Assembly (NCBI GenBank): GCA_046727175.1
Contig: JBKPCD010000289.1
Coordinates: 1-24,984 of the forward strand
Length of the DNA: 24,984 bases
DNA from: JBKPCD01 sp046727175
GTDB lineage: Bacteria > Acidobacteriota > Vicinamibacteria > Vicinamibacterales > 2-12-FULL-66-21
Direction: 5' to 3'
In this document: in pieces, positions 1 to 9,559 of the stretch
How the letters are laid out: every line of letters begins with the position of its first letter
Position numbering within the stretch: position 1 is the first letter of the stretch
The notes under the pieces: model-generated
Told to the model about the DNA's origin: nothing
The model's input: only the letters and a program-made list of their open reading frames with translations
The model's database searches: none
Translations under genes and position numbers: made by a program

Positions 1-1593
1 CAACAGGCCCGTGCCGAGCGTTACCGCGGCGATGAGCGAGAACGGCGATGACGCGGGCAGCGCCTGCTGGTCCGGCGAGTCGAAGCGCACCGGTGTGTCG
101 AGCCGGCGGAAGAACGCGGCGATCTGCTCTCGATCCGCCACGCTGACGCGCTCCAGCAGCGTGGTAATCACCATCGCAATCGCTGTCACCGCGATGTTGG
201 TCAGGATCGTGATGGCCTCGAAGTCGTAGCGAAGCCACGTCGGGTCGACTCGACCCGTCAGGACGAACGTCTTGAGCAGAAAGAGCGAGGTCCCGGAAAC
301 GAACCCAGCGGCGATGCCGGCCGCGGCGCCACGCCACGTCACTCGGCGATTCAGCAGCCCGGCGAGCATCGGAAGCAGCATGGGTCCGACGAAGAGCCCG
401 AACAGCGTGACCATGACCTCGAAGAGGCCTTTGCGCGCCGTCTCGACGAGGGCGAGACCGATGAGAATCGTCAGTCCGCCGACAACTGCGGTGGCGAAGC
501 GGCCGACGCGCACGAGGCGACGCTCGCTGGCCTGCGGATTCACCATCCGGTGGTAGACGTCTCCGGTCAGCACGCCGGCCATCGCGTTGTAGTCCCCGCT
601 CAGTGTCGACATCGTCGCGGAGAACATCGCGGCAATCATCAGCCCCATCAGGCCGGCGGGCAGATAAGCAACCGCGAGCGCAGCGTAGGTGTATTGCGGC
701 GAGTTCGGCGGCTGCAAGAGCTCCGGCATCAGGGTCCTGGCCGCCAGCGCCGGCACGATGAAGAGTGGCGGACCGATGACCTTCAGCGCTACCGCGAGCG
801 CGCCAGCCTTCCACGCGGCACGCTCGTCACGGACGCAATAGAACTTCTGAGCGAACGCCCAGTTTCCGTTGTAGCTGAGGAGGACCAGCAGATAGAACGC
901 CACAACGTAGAGGAGCGAGAACGGATCGGCGACGGCCGACATGAACCCCGACTGCGCACCCTGCCCCAGCGTGCCGACGGTTTCGAGCCGGCTCATGACG
1001 AGCGGAAGCAGAGCGACCACGCCTATCGTCAATACGATGAACTGCACGTAATCGGTCACGATCACGGCCCACAGGCCGCCCATGAACGTGTAGAGCAGCA
1101 TGACGATTCCGCTGCTGACGATGCTGGTCTTCAGGTCGTAGCCCATGCCGACCGACACGAACACACCCGTCGCGTAGATCTTCAAACCATCGTCGATGAT
1201 GCGAAGTGGGAGCCCGGCCCAGGCCAGCACCTGCCGAATGTGCTTGCTGTAGCGGGCCTCGAGGAACTCGACCGGTGTCAGGATCCGGGCGCGCCGCCAG
1301 CGCGCGGAGAGCGCCACCGTTCCCACGGCCATCGCGACCGCCGCGCTCCAGGCCAGAGTGACGGCGACGAAACCATACCGATACGCCATCTCCGAATAGG
1401 CGATGAACGTGAACGCGCTGAAGCCGGTCATGTAGAACGACACTCCCGAGAGCCACCAGGGTATGTCGTGATTCCCGACGAAGAAGTCCCGAGCGTGCCG
1501 CATCCGTCGCCAGAAGTAGAGGCCGATGACGGTCAGCAACAGGAAATAGCCGACGATGACGATGTGATCCGCGAGATGGAGTCCCTTGGACAT
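1..1593 (-). CDS. Sodium:solute symporter (SSS family), 3' end cut by window edge
   Basis: An open frame of 531 codons runs from an ATG at 1593 to the left edge with no stop, so the C-terminus lies outside the window. The protein starts MSKGLHLADHIVIVGYFLLL and has about a dozen long hydrophobic stretches typical of the SSS (SLC5-like) fold. Early segments resemble the family pattern (FFVGNHDIPWWLSGVSFYMT, residues about 38-57), and a later stretch contains MFSATMSTLSGDYN, which resembles the conserved sodium-site region. Members import sugars, amino acids or carboxylates with sodium across the inner membrane. It starts 12 bp after the oxidoreductase stop and is the last visible gene of the operon, so it probably imports that pathway's product or substrate. 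The substrate cannot be read from sequence. Confidence 0.9.
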   Translation of the reverse strand, partial: MSKGLHLADHIVIVGYFLLLTVIGLYFWRRMRHARDFFVGNHDIPWWLSGVSFYMTGFSAFTFIAYSEMAYRYGFVAVTLAWSAAVAMAVGTVALSARWRRARILTPVEFLEARYSKHIRQVLAWAGLPLRIIDDGLKIYATGVFVSVGMGYDLKTSIVSSGIVMLLYTFMGGLWAVIVTDYVQFIVLTIGVVALLPLVMSRLETVGTLGQGAQSGFMSAVADPFSLLYVVAFYLLVLLSYNGNWAFAQKFYCVRDERAAWKAGALAVALKVIGPPLFIVPALAARTLMPELLQPPNSPQYTYAALAVAYLPAGLMGLMIAAMFSATMSTLSGDYNAMAGVLTGDVYHRMVNPQASERRLVRVGRFATAVVGGLTILIGLALVETARKGLFEVMVTLFGLFVGPMLLPMLAGLLNRRVTWRGAAAGIAAGFVSGTSLFLLKTFVLTGRVDPTWLRYDFEAITILTNIAVTAIAMVITTLLERVSVADREQIAAFFRRLDTPVRFDSPDQQALPASSPFSLIAAVTLGTGLL

Positions 1594-1605
1594 GGTGCGC
1601 CGCCT

Positions 1606-2634
1606 TCAAGGCGCCTCGACCACGGTTTCGACACGCCCAGACTTGAGCGATCGATCGATGGCGTCCAGCACTGCCGTGACCTGGCGGCCGTCGAACGCTC
1701 CCACGTGGGGCGGCGTATTGTCGAGAACCGCCTGCACGAAGTCGGACAGGCATTCCGCGAACGCGCCGCGCAGCCGGCCGAACACGTCGGCGCTGAGGAA
1801 GGTCTTCGGGTAGGTGAAGGCCGATGCGGTGCTCATCTCGATCGATTCGCGCTTGCGATCGAAGTGCAGGTGTCCGCTGCTGCCGACGACTTCGACGAAC
1901 GAGTCGACAATGCTCGGAAACGTATTTGGGTAAATCCAGGCCGATTCGATCGTCGCGAATGCGCCGCTCTCGAAACTGACGTGCGCCTGAACGAGATCCC
2001 ATGTATCGATGCCGCGCGCGGCGAGAACACCTCGCGCACCGCGGGCATAGACGTCGGTCGGTTCGCTTCCGAAGAACCACCGCATCAGATCGATATCGTG
2101 CGCGCCGAGGAAGTGAATGGGACTGGTGCGCGCAGCCCACTTCAACATTTCAGTCGGGACGTAAATCGTGTCGTTCTTACGCGCGTAGCCGGCGACCGGT
2201 GCGCCTATCGATCCGTCGCGAATCGCCCGGAAGCCCTGATAGTAGGAGGAGAGCCAGCGGTGATTGAAGGCCACCTGCAGCTTGACGCCAGACCGACAGC
2301 TGAGCGCGAGCAGCGAATCGGCCTCCGCGAGGCTGGTGGTGAAGGGTTTCTCGCACAGGACGTGCTTTCCCGCTTCGAGCGCCATCCGCACCGGCTCGGC
2401 ATGCGCATCGTCCGGGGTGGCGACGACGACGGCATCGACCTGGGCGTCGGCAAGGAGGTCCGCGACGTTGGCGTAGCGGCCGGGAATGCCATGGGCGTCG
2501 GCCAGTTTGGTGACGCGTTCCTGGGTGCGGCCGCAGAGCGCCACCACCGTCGTTCGCGGATGGGCCGCATAGATCCGGACGTACTGCTCGCCCATGATGC
2601 CGGGGCCGATGACGCCGATTCGAAGCCTGGTCAT
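1606..2634 (-). CDS. Gfo/Idh/MocA family NAD(P)-dependent oxidoreductase
   Basis: This 342-residue protein has the N-terminal Rossmann motif IGVIGPGIMG (residues 6-15) and the family EKP motif at residues 95-97, where the lysine is normally catalytic. The C-terminal half fits the GFO_IDH_MocA alpha/beta substrate domain, with a conserved GAHDIDLMRWFFG stretch. Length is typical. Members oxidise or reduce sugars, inositols and related polyols in the cytoplasm. Its ATG overlaps the stop of the upstream ceramidase-like gene by 4 bp (ATGA), and the symporter begins 12 bp downstream, so translational coupling in one operon is likely. Substrate unknown. Confidence 0.93.
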   Translation of the reverse strand: MTRLRIGVIGPGIMGEQYVRIYAAHPRTTVVALCGRTQERVTKLADAHGIPGRYANVADLLADAQVDAVVVATPDDAHAEPVRMALEAGKHVLCEKPFTTSLAEADSLLALSCRSGVKLQVAFNHRWLSSYYQGFRAIRDGSIGAPVAGYARKNDTIYVPTEMLKWAARTSPIHFLGAHDIDLMRWFFGSEPTDVYARGARGVLAARGIDTWDLVQAHVSFESGAFATIESAWIYPNTFPSIVDSFVEVVGSSGHLHFDRKRESIEMSTASAFTYPKTFLSADVFGRLRGAFAECLSDFVQAVLDNTPPHVGAFDGRQVTAVLDAIDRSLKSGRVETVVEAP

Positions 2635-3941
2635 GCGAAGAGCCGTTCCACGACGGCGTGCGTCGCGCGCACCAGGGCGGCGTCAGCACCCTCCGCGCAC
2701 ATCGACGCAACCACTTCGTATCCGCCGACAGCGTACGCGGGTCCATCGGGCAGGTAACCGATGTAGCCATTGGTGACGCCGCAAATGAACGTCCGGTGCA
2801 AGGCCTCGCGTTTGATGCGCAAGCCTATCTCGACGAACAACTCGGCGGGGATGGCGACGAACGCCGCGTCGCCAACACGAAATCCCTGCAGCTCGATTGG
2901 CAGGTGGCCATTCGACCGTTTGCGCGCCTCGGCGGCGAAGAACTTCGTGATCGAGGCGTACAGCCTTTCGGTGCGCGCGCGCGCCACCGCCTCGTCGGGT
3001 GCGTCGGTGCTGACGAGATCGTCAAGGCGGCGCTTCGCGGCATCGAGCGCGGCGGCCGTCTGCGACGCGCCGGGATACGACTTGAGCGGCAGTTCCGTGG
3101 ACGTCGAGCAGCAGTTCAGGACGGTCTGCGACGTCGTCGCCACATTCGGCAGCGCTTCGAGCACGGCGCGACCGAGCGCGGTGCCGATCTCGGAGGCACG
3201 CTCGAATGTGCGTCCCGGCGTGATGATGCCGATGGCGCTGAGTTCGGACGAATGTCCGACGCTGATGTTCCCCTGCGTCCCGTTGACGAACATTGCTACG
3301 CTGCCTGCCCCGAGCGCCGCTTCTACCTCGTCGATCGTGTAGGCGGGAAAGTCTCCGGTAACCAGGAGATTGTCGGGCCCGAGCACAGTGGGATGACAGG
3401 CGTAATTGATGACGACTCCCCGAGTCCGCCCCTGCTCGTCGTCCACGCGAAGAAGAGCGATCTGATCGTCGATCGGCCGCTGGTCGGGCGAGCGGCGGTT
3501 GACGCCGACACCTTCTGCGCGTCCTGTGCCGACGCCGATGCGGGCCGGCTGGCTCGATTGCCAGGCTTGGCTCACACACTGCTCGATGGCGGCCGCGAGT
3601 CGCTGCATGTAGGCGGCGTCGAGCGAAGCGCCCGGGTTGAAGAAGGTTTGAATCGTGACCGGTCCGGCGTGCGTGTGCGTGGCTGCGACCAGCGTCGCCT
3701 CCGGAGCAATCCCCGTGCGCCGCTGCACGGCACGGCGAACGTCGCACACGAACTGCGCGTCGAGGGCGAGCAGATCGACGGTCACGAAGGCGAGCGCCCG
3801 GCCGCCCTGCTCGATGACGCAGGCCCGGACGTACAGGTCATCGTGTACCCCGCTCGCATTGCCCTGCCGTGCGGCAAAGCCGGCGAGCGGAACGCCCACG
3901 GACGGTGTGATACAGACTTTGGCCAGACCCGCTGTCAGCAC
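2631..3941 (-). CDS. Neutral/alkaline non-lysosomal ceramidase-like hydrolase
   Basis: This 436-residue protein matches the N-terminal catalytic domain of neutral ceramidases. It begins near the N-terminus with AGLAKVCITPSVGVPLAGF, has the HTHAG motif (residues 89-93) that carries zinc ligands in the family, and a second histidine motif NYACHP (residues 180-185), followed by TGDFPAY and MFVNGTQGNIS. It lacks an obvious signal peptide and is much shorter than secreted ceramidases, so it is probably cytoplasmic or periplasmic and may cleave an amide substrate other than ceramide. The chosen start is GTG with AGGT 6 bp upstream, 28 bp after the TonB-receptor stop. It overlaps the next gene by 4 bp. 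Confidence 0.85.
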   Translation of the reverse strand: MLTAGLAKVCITPSVGVPLAGFAARQGNASGVHDDLYVRACVIEQGGRALAFVTVDLLALDAQFVCDVRRAVQRRTGIAPEATLVAATHTHAGPVTIQTFFNPGASLDAAYMQRLAAAIEQCVSQAWQSSQPARIGVGTGRAEGVGVNRRSPDQRPIDDQIALLRVDDEQGRTRGVVINYACHPTVLGPDNLLVTGDFPAYTIDEVEAALGAGSVAMFVNGTQGNISVGHSSELSAIGIITPGRTFERASEIGTALGRAVLEALPNVATTSQTVLNCCSTSTELPLKSYPGASQTAAALDAAKRRLDDLVSTDAPDEAVARARTERLYASITKFFAAEARKRSNGHLPIELQGFRVGDAAFVAIPAELFVEIGLRIKREALHRTFICGVTNGYIGYLPDGPAYAVGGYEVVASMCAEGADAALVRATHAVVERLFA

Positions 3942-3969
3942 GGTCGCACCTGCCGATGGTGGGCCAACA

Positions 3970-6900
3970 CTAGAACGACACGCGCGCCCCCAGCTGGAGA
4001 ATCCGGGGGTTGAACATGTTGCGGTAGGGGGGGATGCTCCCGACGCGCGGATCCGTCAGCCCATTGTTTCCGAACACGGATTGCGCCAGGTCGAGGCGAT
4101 TGAGCCGCTCGCTCGTGGCGTTGATCACATCCACGCGAATCTCGAGGCGAGTGCGGCCCGGCAGGGACGTCATCTTGGCCAGCGACAGATCGAGCCGGCG
4201 GCCGAATGGCGCACGGAAGAAGTTGCGTGGAATGTTTCCGATCGTGCCGGGCGCGTAGTCGAGCCCGATCGATGCCGGGTTGATCACGTAGAGGCGCACC
4301 GTCTGGTTATCGCGCTTCCATTCCTCGACCCGCCGTTGAAATTCGTCGTCGGAGAAGTACGGCTCGCCAATCAGATCGCCCCGCTCGGTGGACAGCGCAT
4401 AGCCGGTGTTGGCGCGGCGATTCCGAATCGACGGCGTGAACGGGAAACCGGACTGCAGCGTGAACACTCCCGACAGACGCCACCCACCCAAGACCGCGTT
4501 GGCGACGCCTGAACTATCGAGCCAGCGCTTGCCCTGACCGAATGGCAGCTCGACGCTGCCGCTGGTGACCCAACGATGCGGTACGTCGAAAGTCGAGCGG
4601 CCTCGATCGGTATCGAGATCGCGGCTGTTGGCGAGGATGTTGAACGTATTCCCCACCTGAAACGTTTCGCTGCCCTGGTCGATGCTCCGTGAATACGTGT
4701 AGCTGGTCAGGAAGTTGTACCCGCCGGCGAAACGCTTGTCGATTTTGAACGTGACCGCGTTGTACTCCGACTCGAGGATATTCGTGTTCATGTGCGAGCT
4801 CGACGTGCAACACGAGTACGGCCGGCGCAGGAAGGGATTGGCGGCGGGATCGGAACTCGCGAAGTTGGCGGTCACCGGGCTGGGATCGGGTTGGTTGAAG
4901 ATCCACTGCGTCGGGAGGTTTCGACCGAGCGAACCCTGATAGGTCACATCCAGCAACATGCGTGGCAGGATCTCGCGCTGCACGCTGACGCTCCACTGGT
5001 GCGCGTACGGAGTCCTGTTGTCGATGCCGAGCGGACCGCTGAGCCCGATGACCCGCGGGCCGTGAATCGCGGCGGGAACTCCTGCCTGAAGGAAAGGAAC
5101 GACGCCGGCGCCTTCGACGAAATTCTGTGACGGAAAGAGATCGTCGAGCGTGGCGCCAGGATTCAGGAAATCGCCGGTGCTCCCCTGGAAGGTGGGGCCG
5201 CGCAGCGGCTCGTATGCCCGCCAGGCGAAGAACTGTGTCGTATCCGAGTAGAAGAGCCCGTAGCCCACGCGCACGACGGTCTGATCGTTTGGAAACGGCT
5301 GAAACACGAGACTGGCGCGCGGCGCGAAGTCGTTCTTGTCGGTGTGCACGCCGCGTCGCGGCGCACAGCAGACGACCAGCGGCGAGTTCGCCAGCTCCGC
5401 GACCTGCGGATCGACGACAAACAGACGGCCTCCATTCGACAGGTCCAGACCGGCGCCGCCCATCACCGCCGACTTCCATGGCTGATGGAATTCGTAGCGC
5501 AGACCCGCGCTCGCCGTCACTCGCTCGCCGAGCTTCCACTCGTCCTGCACGTAGATCGACCACGGCAGGTTGGAAACTTCGGCCACCGCCGCCCGGTTCA
5601 ACGCGTTGCTCTGCGCCAGCCCCAGCATCAGATCGGCCAGCGAGTTGGTCTGCGACGCGGTCAGCAACTCGTTGCCGATGGTGTAGATCCCGTTGAACGT
5701 CGCGGTCCCGTTCGATCCGAAGAACTCGGTGTTGTTGAACTCGTTGTAGCTCAGCTCCACTCCCGCCTTGACGGCATGTCGTCCCTTTATCCAGGAGAAA
5801 TGATTGGCGATCTGATACGTGTCCTGGTGTTCGGCGATCACCGAACCGGAGAAGCCGCCGTAATTGGTCGCCGGCGCAGCACTCAGGAACAACCGCGGCA
5901 GCGTCTGCAGCGTGGTATTGTGGATCCCAAAGCCCGTTGGATCCACCTCGTCGATCGAATCACCGTAGATGCCGCGCACGTACCCGACGCGGAACTCGTT
6001 GACCGCCGTCGCGCCCAGGACGCGCGTCCACGTGCTCGAGAAGACGCGCCCTTTTCCCTGCAGGTTCTTGCTGAGGTACGGCAGCACCGGCTGATTCGTT
6101 CGCACGTTGTTCTGGATCGCGAGCCGGCCGTACAACCGATCGGAAGCGCTGAGCGTGTGATCCACGCGCACCGACCACTGATCGTTGTCGGAGATGTTTC
6201 CGGCCAGGCCGGTGAAGTTGTTGATGCCGTCGCCGAACGTGGGCAGCGGCAGCTGGGCTTCGATGATGCTCGTCGCATTCGGATGAATGCGCGACGCGGG
6301 AATCCTGTTGCCGGGAAACGGCTGGCGACTGTACTGCGGATTGAATGCCGAGATCGGCTGCGAGGCATCGAACTGCGGGTTGGCGATCGTCGTGCGCGGG
6401 TCGAAGATCTGGCCGACGCGCACGCAATCGCCGGTCGGCACTCCGTTGGGGCCGAGCAGCGGCACGGTTCGTCCACCTGTGACCGCGCATGCGCCGAGGC
6501 TCGCCGAGAAATCACCAGAGCGCTCGAGAGCCGTCGGTACGAGTGCCTGCGCCGGCGCCAATGTATCGAATCGCCGGCCTTCGTACGAGAAGAAAAAGAA
6601 CGTTCGGTCGGCCGGCCAGACCGGTCCCCCGAGTGTGCCACCGAACTGGTTGAATCGGTATCGTGGCTTGGTGTTCGTGACCGGATTGGTCGGCTGCAGC
6701 TTCTCGTGGCGACCGAACTCGAAGAGCGAACCGTGGAGGAGACTCGACCCGGATCGCGTCGCCACATTGACCTGGCCGATGCCTTCGAACTCCGCGGAGT
6801 AGGCGTTGTTCTGCACCTGGAACTCGTGAATGGCATCGAGCGACGGCGTGATGGTCGGCGTGCCGAAACCGGGATCGGTGTTGGCGAGACCATCGATCTT

Positions 6901-7482
6901 GAAAGTGATGGAAGACGGTCTCGTGCCCGAGATCGAAAACGATCCGCCGCTGTCGAGGCGGAACGCGGGCGCGTTTCCGCCAGCCGGCGCGGTGACATTC
7001 GAATTGAGGGTCATGAAATCGTAGACGTTACGATCGGACGACGGCAGTTCGATCAGCGTTTTGCCGTCCACGACCTGCCCCACCGACGCGGTGGCGGTTT
7101 GCACCAGTGGCGGCCGGCCCACGACCGTGACCTCCGCCGTCACGCCGACGGGCGTCAGCTTCACGGACGCGGCGGTCCGCGTGCCGATGTTCACCACGAT
7201 GTCCTCGACGACGCCGGTGTTGAAGCCGTCGAGCGAAGCGCTGACACGATAGGTGCCGGGGGTCATGAACGGCGCCTCGTAGACGCCATCGTTATTGGTC
7301 ACGAACGTCTGCGACACGTTCGTCGCGACGTGTGTGATGGTGACGGTTGCGCCGGGCAACACCGCCCCGGTCGCGTCGGTGACAACGCCGGTGATCGCTC
7401 CCTTTTCCTGCGCGGAGGCCGGCGACGCGCTCACCGCGACTACTGCACTGAGGAGCACAGCGCGCAACAAAGCCCTCGACAT
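3970..7482 (-). CDS. TonB-dependent receptor, Oar-like, with carboxypeptidase-regulatory-like domain
   Basis: This 1170-residue outer-membrane protein starts at an ATG with GGAGGT 6 bp upstream. A signal peptide (MSRALLRAVLLSAVVAVSAS, cleavage probably after ASAQ) is followed by a beta-sandwich carboxypeptidase-regulatory-like domain (about 27-110, GVVTDATGAVLPGATVTITH), a plug domain (about 125-250, with FKIDGLANTDPGF) and a long beta-barrel ending in a terminal phenylalanine (LQLGARVSF). This architecture and size are typical of the large receptor family that is expanded in Acidobacteriota. It probably binds and imports oligomeric substrates. It follows the RpiR regulator by 80 bp and heads the catabolic part of the operon, which suggests it imports the compound that the downstream hydrolase and oxidoreductase process. 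Confidence 0.95.
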   Translation of the reverse strand: MSRALLRAVLLSAVVAVSASPASAQEKGAITGVVTDATGAVLPGATVTITHVATNVSQTFVTNNDGVYEAPFMTPGTYRVSASLDGFNTGVVEDIVVNIGTRTAASVKLTPVGVTAEVTVVGRPPLVQTATASVGQVVDGKTLIELPSSDRNVYDFMTLNSNVTAPAGGNAPAFRLDSGGSFSISGTRPSSITFKIDGLANTDPGFGTPTITPSLDAIHEFQVQNNAYSAEFEGIGQVNVATRSGSSLLHGSLFEFGRHEKLQPTNPVTNTKPRYRFNQFGGTLGGPVWPADRTFFFFSYEGRRFDTLAPAQALVPTALERSGDFSASLGACAVTGGRTVPLLGPNGVPTGDCVRVGQIFDPRTTIANPQFDASQPISAFNPQYSRQPFPGNRIPASRIHPNATSIIEAQLPLPTFGDGINNFTGLAGNISDNDQWSVRVDHTLSASDRLYGRLAIQNNVRTNQPVLPYLSKNLQGKGRVFSSTWTRVLGATAVNEFRVGYVRGIYGDSIDEVDPTGFGIHNTTLQTLPRLFLSAAPATNYGGFSGSVIAEHQDTYQIANHFSWIKGRHAVKAGVELSYNEFNNTEFFGSNGTATFNGIYTIGNELLTASQTNSLADLMLGLAQSNALNRAAVAEVSNLPWSIYVQDEWKLGERVTASAGLRYEFHQPWKSAVMGGAGLDLSNGGRLFVVDPQVAELANSPLVVCCAPRRGVHTDKNDFAPRASLVFQPFPNDQTVVRVGYGLFYSDTTQFFAWRAYEPLRGPTFQGSTGDFLNPGATLDDLFPSQNFVEGAGVVPFLQAGVPAAIHGPRVIGLSGPLGIDNRTPYAHQWSVSVQREILPRMLLDVTYQGSLGRNLPTQWIFNQPDPSPVTANFASSDPAANPFLRRPYSCCTSSSHMNTNILESEYNAVTFKIDKRFAGGYNFLTSYTYSRSIDQGSETFQVGNTFNILANSRDLDTDRGRSTFDVPHRWVTSGSVELPFGQGKRWLDSSGVANAVLGGWRLSGVFTLQSGFPFTPSIRNRRANTGYALSTERGDLIGEPYFSDDEFQRRVEEWKRDNQTVRLYVINPASIGLDYAPGTIGNIPRNFFRAPFGRRLDLSLAKMTSLPGRTRLEIRVDVINATSERLNRLDLAQSVFGNNGLTDPRVGSIPPYRNMFNPRILQLGARVSF

Positions 7483-7562
7483 GTCGACACCTCCGTGCGT
7501 CGCTTGCGCGACGAATCCGACCGCGTTTCTGGTGCGCCATTCCGGCCTCGCGCCGGCCGGCC

Positions 7563-8435
7563 CTAATACCGCTTCTTCCGTACGGCTTCCGACGTCCGCT
7601 CGATCAGTTTCAGCACGCGTTCGCCCAGCTGCACCGCCACCGCGACCGAGAGGACGTCGAGCACGCAGAGCTGAGCGATGCGGGACGTCAGGACCTCGCC
7701 GCCGAGCGGAGATTCGTGAGACGCGGTCAACAGCACGACGTCGGCGGTGCGCGTCAGCGGCGACGGGCTGAAGTTGGTGATCGCCACCGTCGTCGCTCCC
7801 GCCTTGCGCGCCGGGACGAGCGCTTCGACCACGTCGCGGGTGCTTCCGGAATGGGAGATGCCGATGGCGACGTCGCCGGAACGGAGCGCGACGGCGCTCA
7901 TGACCTGGAGGTGCGGATCGCCGAAGGCATCGGCGGTCAGGCCGAAACGAGCGAACTTGAGCTTGGCGTCGAGCGCCGAGAAGTACGAGTAGCCGACGCC
8001 GTAGATGTCGACCCGGCGTGATGCGGCGATCGCTTTCGCGGCTATCTCGATCATCGCTGGGTCGAGCGCGCGCTGCGTCTCTTCAACCGCGCGCAGGTTG
8101 GTCTGAAAGACCTTGGTCGCGATGTCGGCCGGCTTGTCGGCGAACGTGATGTTCTCGTGGATGAACGCGACCGGCTCCACCAGGTCTTGCGCCAGCCGCA
8201 GCTTGAATTCCTGATAGCCGCGATAGCCGAGGGCGCGGCAGAAGCGGATGACCGTGGCCTCACCGACGCCGACGTCACGCGCGGTCTCGGAGACCGACAT
8301 GTGCATCACGCGATCGCCGTTGCCGAGGACGAAGTCGGCGACCGCGCGTTCGGCCGGCTTTAGGCCGGCGCGGGCGCTGCGGATGCGCCCCAGACAGCCC
8401 TGGCCGGCGGGGCGCGCAACTTTGCTCACGGGCAT
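7563..8435 (-). CDS. MurR/RpiR family transcriptional regulator
   Basis: This 290-residue protein has an N-terminal RpiR-type helix-turn-helix (about residues 15-90, including VSETARDVGVGEATVIRFCR) and a C-terminal SIS sugar-phosphate-binding domain (about 120-255, VDIYGVGYSYFSALDAKLKF, then GISHSGSTRDVVEA). Members sense phosphorylated sugars and regulate sugar or aminosugar catabolism. The ATG at 8435 has GGAG 11 bp upstream. It is the first gene of the minus-strand operon, with the receptor 80 bp downstream. A perfect palindrome at 8466-8481, 31 bp upstream of the start, is the obvious candidate operator. Autoregulation and control of the downstream operon are inferred. Confidence 0.94.
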   Translation of the reverse strand: MPVSKVARPAGQGCLGRIRSARAGLKPAERAVADFVLGNGDRVMHMSVSETARDVGVGEATVIRFCRALGYRGYQEFKLRLAQDLVEPVAFIHENITFADKPADIATKVFQTNLRAVEETQRALDPAMIEIAAKAIAASRRVDIYGVGYSYFSALDAKLKFARFGLTADAFGDPHLQVMSAVALRSGDVAIGISHSGSTRDVVEALVPARKAGATTVAITNFSPSPLTRTADVVLLTASHESPLGGEVLTSRIAQLCVLDVLSVAVAVQLGERVLKLIERTSEAVRKKRY

Positions 8436-8465
8436 CTGGTGTAAAACTCCAATGGAGCGAAGAAA

Positions 8466-8481
8466 GGAGTAATATTACTCC
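8466..8481. promoter_or_regulatory. Perfect 16-bp palindrome, candidate RpiR operator
   Basis: GGAGTAATATTACTCC reads identically on both strands. It lies 31 bp upstream of the RpiR start and 76 bp upstream of the divergent PIG-L start. Its GTAAT/ATTAC half-sites resemble known RpiR-family operators, which are AT-rich palindromes with GTAAT-type arms. It is the most AT-rich spot in an otherwise GC-rich intergenic region. Operator function is inferred from symmetry and position. Confidence 0.65.
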
Positions 8482-8556
8482 ACGCTCATGTCAAGAGCTT
8501 TTTCATCCGTCCGCGCGCGCCGGTCCGACCGCCGCGGCCCGGCTACAATCACGCGC

Positions 8557-9285
8557 ATGAATCGCCGAACGTTTCTCCAGACTGCCCTCGCCGCCGGTGT
8601 CCCTCTCTCACTGCCTGCGCGACAGACCCCGCAACAAGCCGAGCCGCTCCGACAGTTCGATGCGGCACGAACCCCTGATGAGCGCCGCGCAGCGGCAAGC
8701 CGCGAGAGGGCCAGGTGCTCGTGGCGATTCAGCCGCACGCCGACGACATTCCGCTCTTCGCTGCCGGCACCGTCTTCAAACTGATGGATGAGGGCGCGAA
8801 GGGCTATCTGATCCGGGTGACCAATGACGACATGGCCGGGCCGGGGTCGTACGCCGAAACCGTGTCGGCGAATGCGCGCGACATGGTGGGGGTCAGCAAG
8901 GTGCTCGGCGTCGAGCGCACGTTCGATCTCAATTACAACAACCACATGATGGACAACATCGCGCGGTCGGAACTGCGCGCGCGGTTCATCTTCCTCTTCC
9001 GTCTGCTCAAGGCCGACATCGTCGTGACCTACGATCCCTGGGGGTACGAGGAGAATCCCGATCACTACGTCACCAGCGCCTGCGTCGAAGCGGCGGCGTG
9101 GATGGCCGGCGGCGCCAAGGACTACCCCGAGCACTTCGCCGCCGGCTTGTCGCCCGCACTCGGTGAAGGAGAAGTACTACTTCGCCCGCTTCCAGCAGCG
9201 TGTGAACCGCGTCGTGGACATTGGTCCTTGGGTCGAGCGCAAGATCGATCTCAACCTGGAGAACAAGGCACAGGGACCGGCGGGT
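8557..9285 (+). pseudogene. PIG-L (LmbE-like) deacetylase, frameshifted and 3'-truncated
   Basis: The ATG at 8557 opens a twin-arginine-like signal peptide (MNRRTFLQTALAAGVPLSLP). The frame shifts near 8697 to a PIG-L domain with the metal-binding motif as QPHADDIPLFAAGTVFKL, then YDPWGYEENPDHY. A second shift near 9150 leads to VKEKYYFARFQQRVN and ends in ERKIDLNLENKAQGPAG. The usual C-terminus of this family is absent; the sequence changes to unrelated material after about 9285. PIG-L enzymes deacetylate N-acetylglucosaminyl compounds using zinc. The gene is divergent from the RpiR operon and shares its upstream region. Two frameshifts plus a lost C-terminus make it non-functional as read, although base-call errors could explain the shifts. 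Confidence 0.8.
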
Positions 9286-9556
9286 ATTCGTCGTGGACGG
9301 AATAGCGATCGCGAGTGGAAACGGCAGCGGTTTGCTGACGAGTATCGCGTCCAGGCGGTGCTCTCTTCACGGGCTTCGACAGGGCAGCCGTCAGCGACAA
9401 CTGCGCCGTAGTTTTCGAGGCGTTCTTGACGTCCGGTGGGAGCGGGGTCTTCAGCACTCGCGCCGGTTCGCTGCTTACGATCGCTAATACCAGCGGAGAA
9501 TTCTCCAGCTTCGGAGTCGCAGCGGTGCGGAGCGCCCGGGCTCACGCCGTCGAGCT
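9286..9556 (+). pseudogene. Fragment of an extracellular repeat protein
   Basis: Two short frames joined by a shift near 9350 read VVDGIAIASGNGSGLLTSIA, then VSDNCAVVFEAFLTSGGSGV followed by FSTRAGSLLTIANTSGEFSS. This resembles the tandem repeat (gap-F-x-GSGVF...GG-L-TIA-TSG-FSSFG) found in secreted repeat proteins of Acidobacteriota and Cyanobacteria. There is no start codon, only about one repeat and a half, and a stop near 9556. It abuts the truncated PIG-L gene without a linker, as expected of a recombination junction. Confidence 0.5.
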
Positions 9557-9559
9557 ATG

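Noticed and set aside
550..2757. Long plus-strand open frame (735 codons) and similar long frames at 2658-4013 and 5344-7566
   Set aside because: They lie opposite clear minus-strand genes, have Arg/His-rich low-complexity translations and no family resemblance. They are shadows of high-GC coding DNA.
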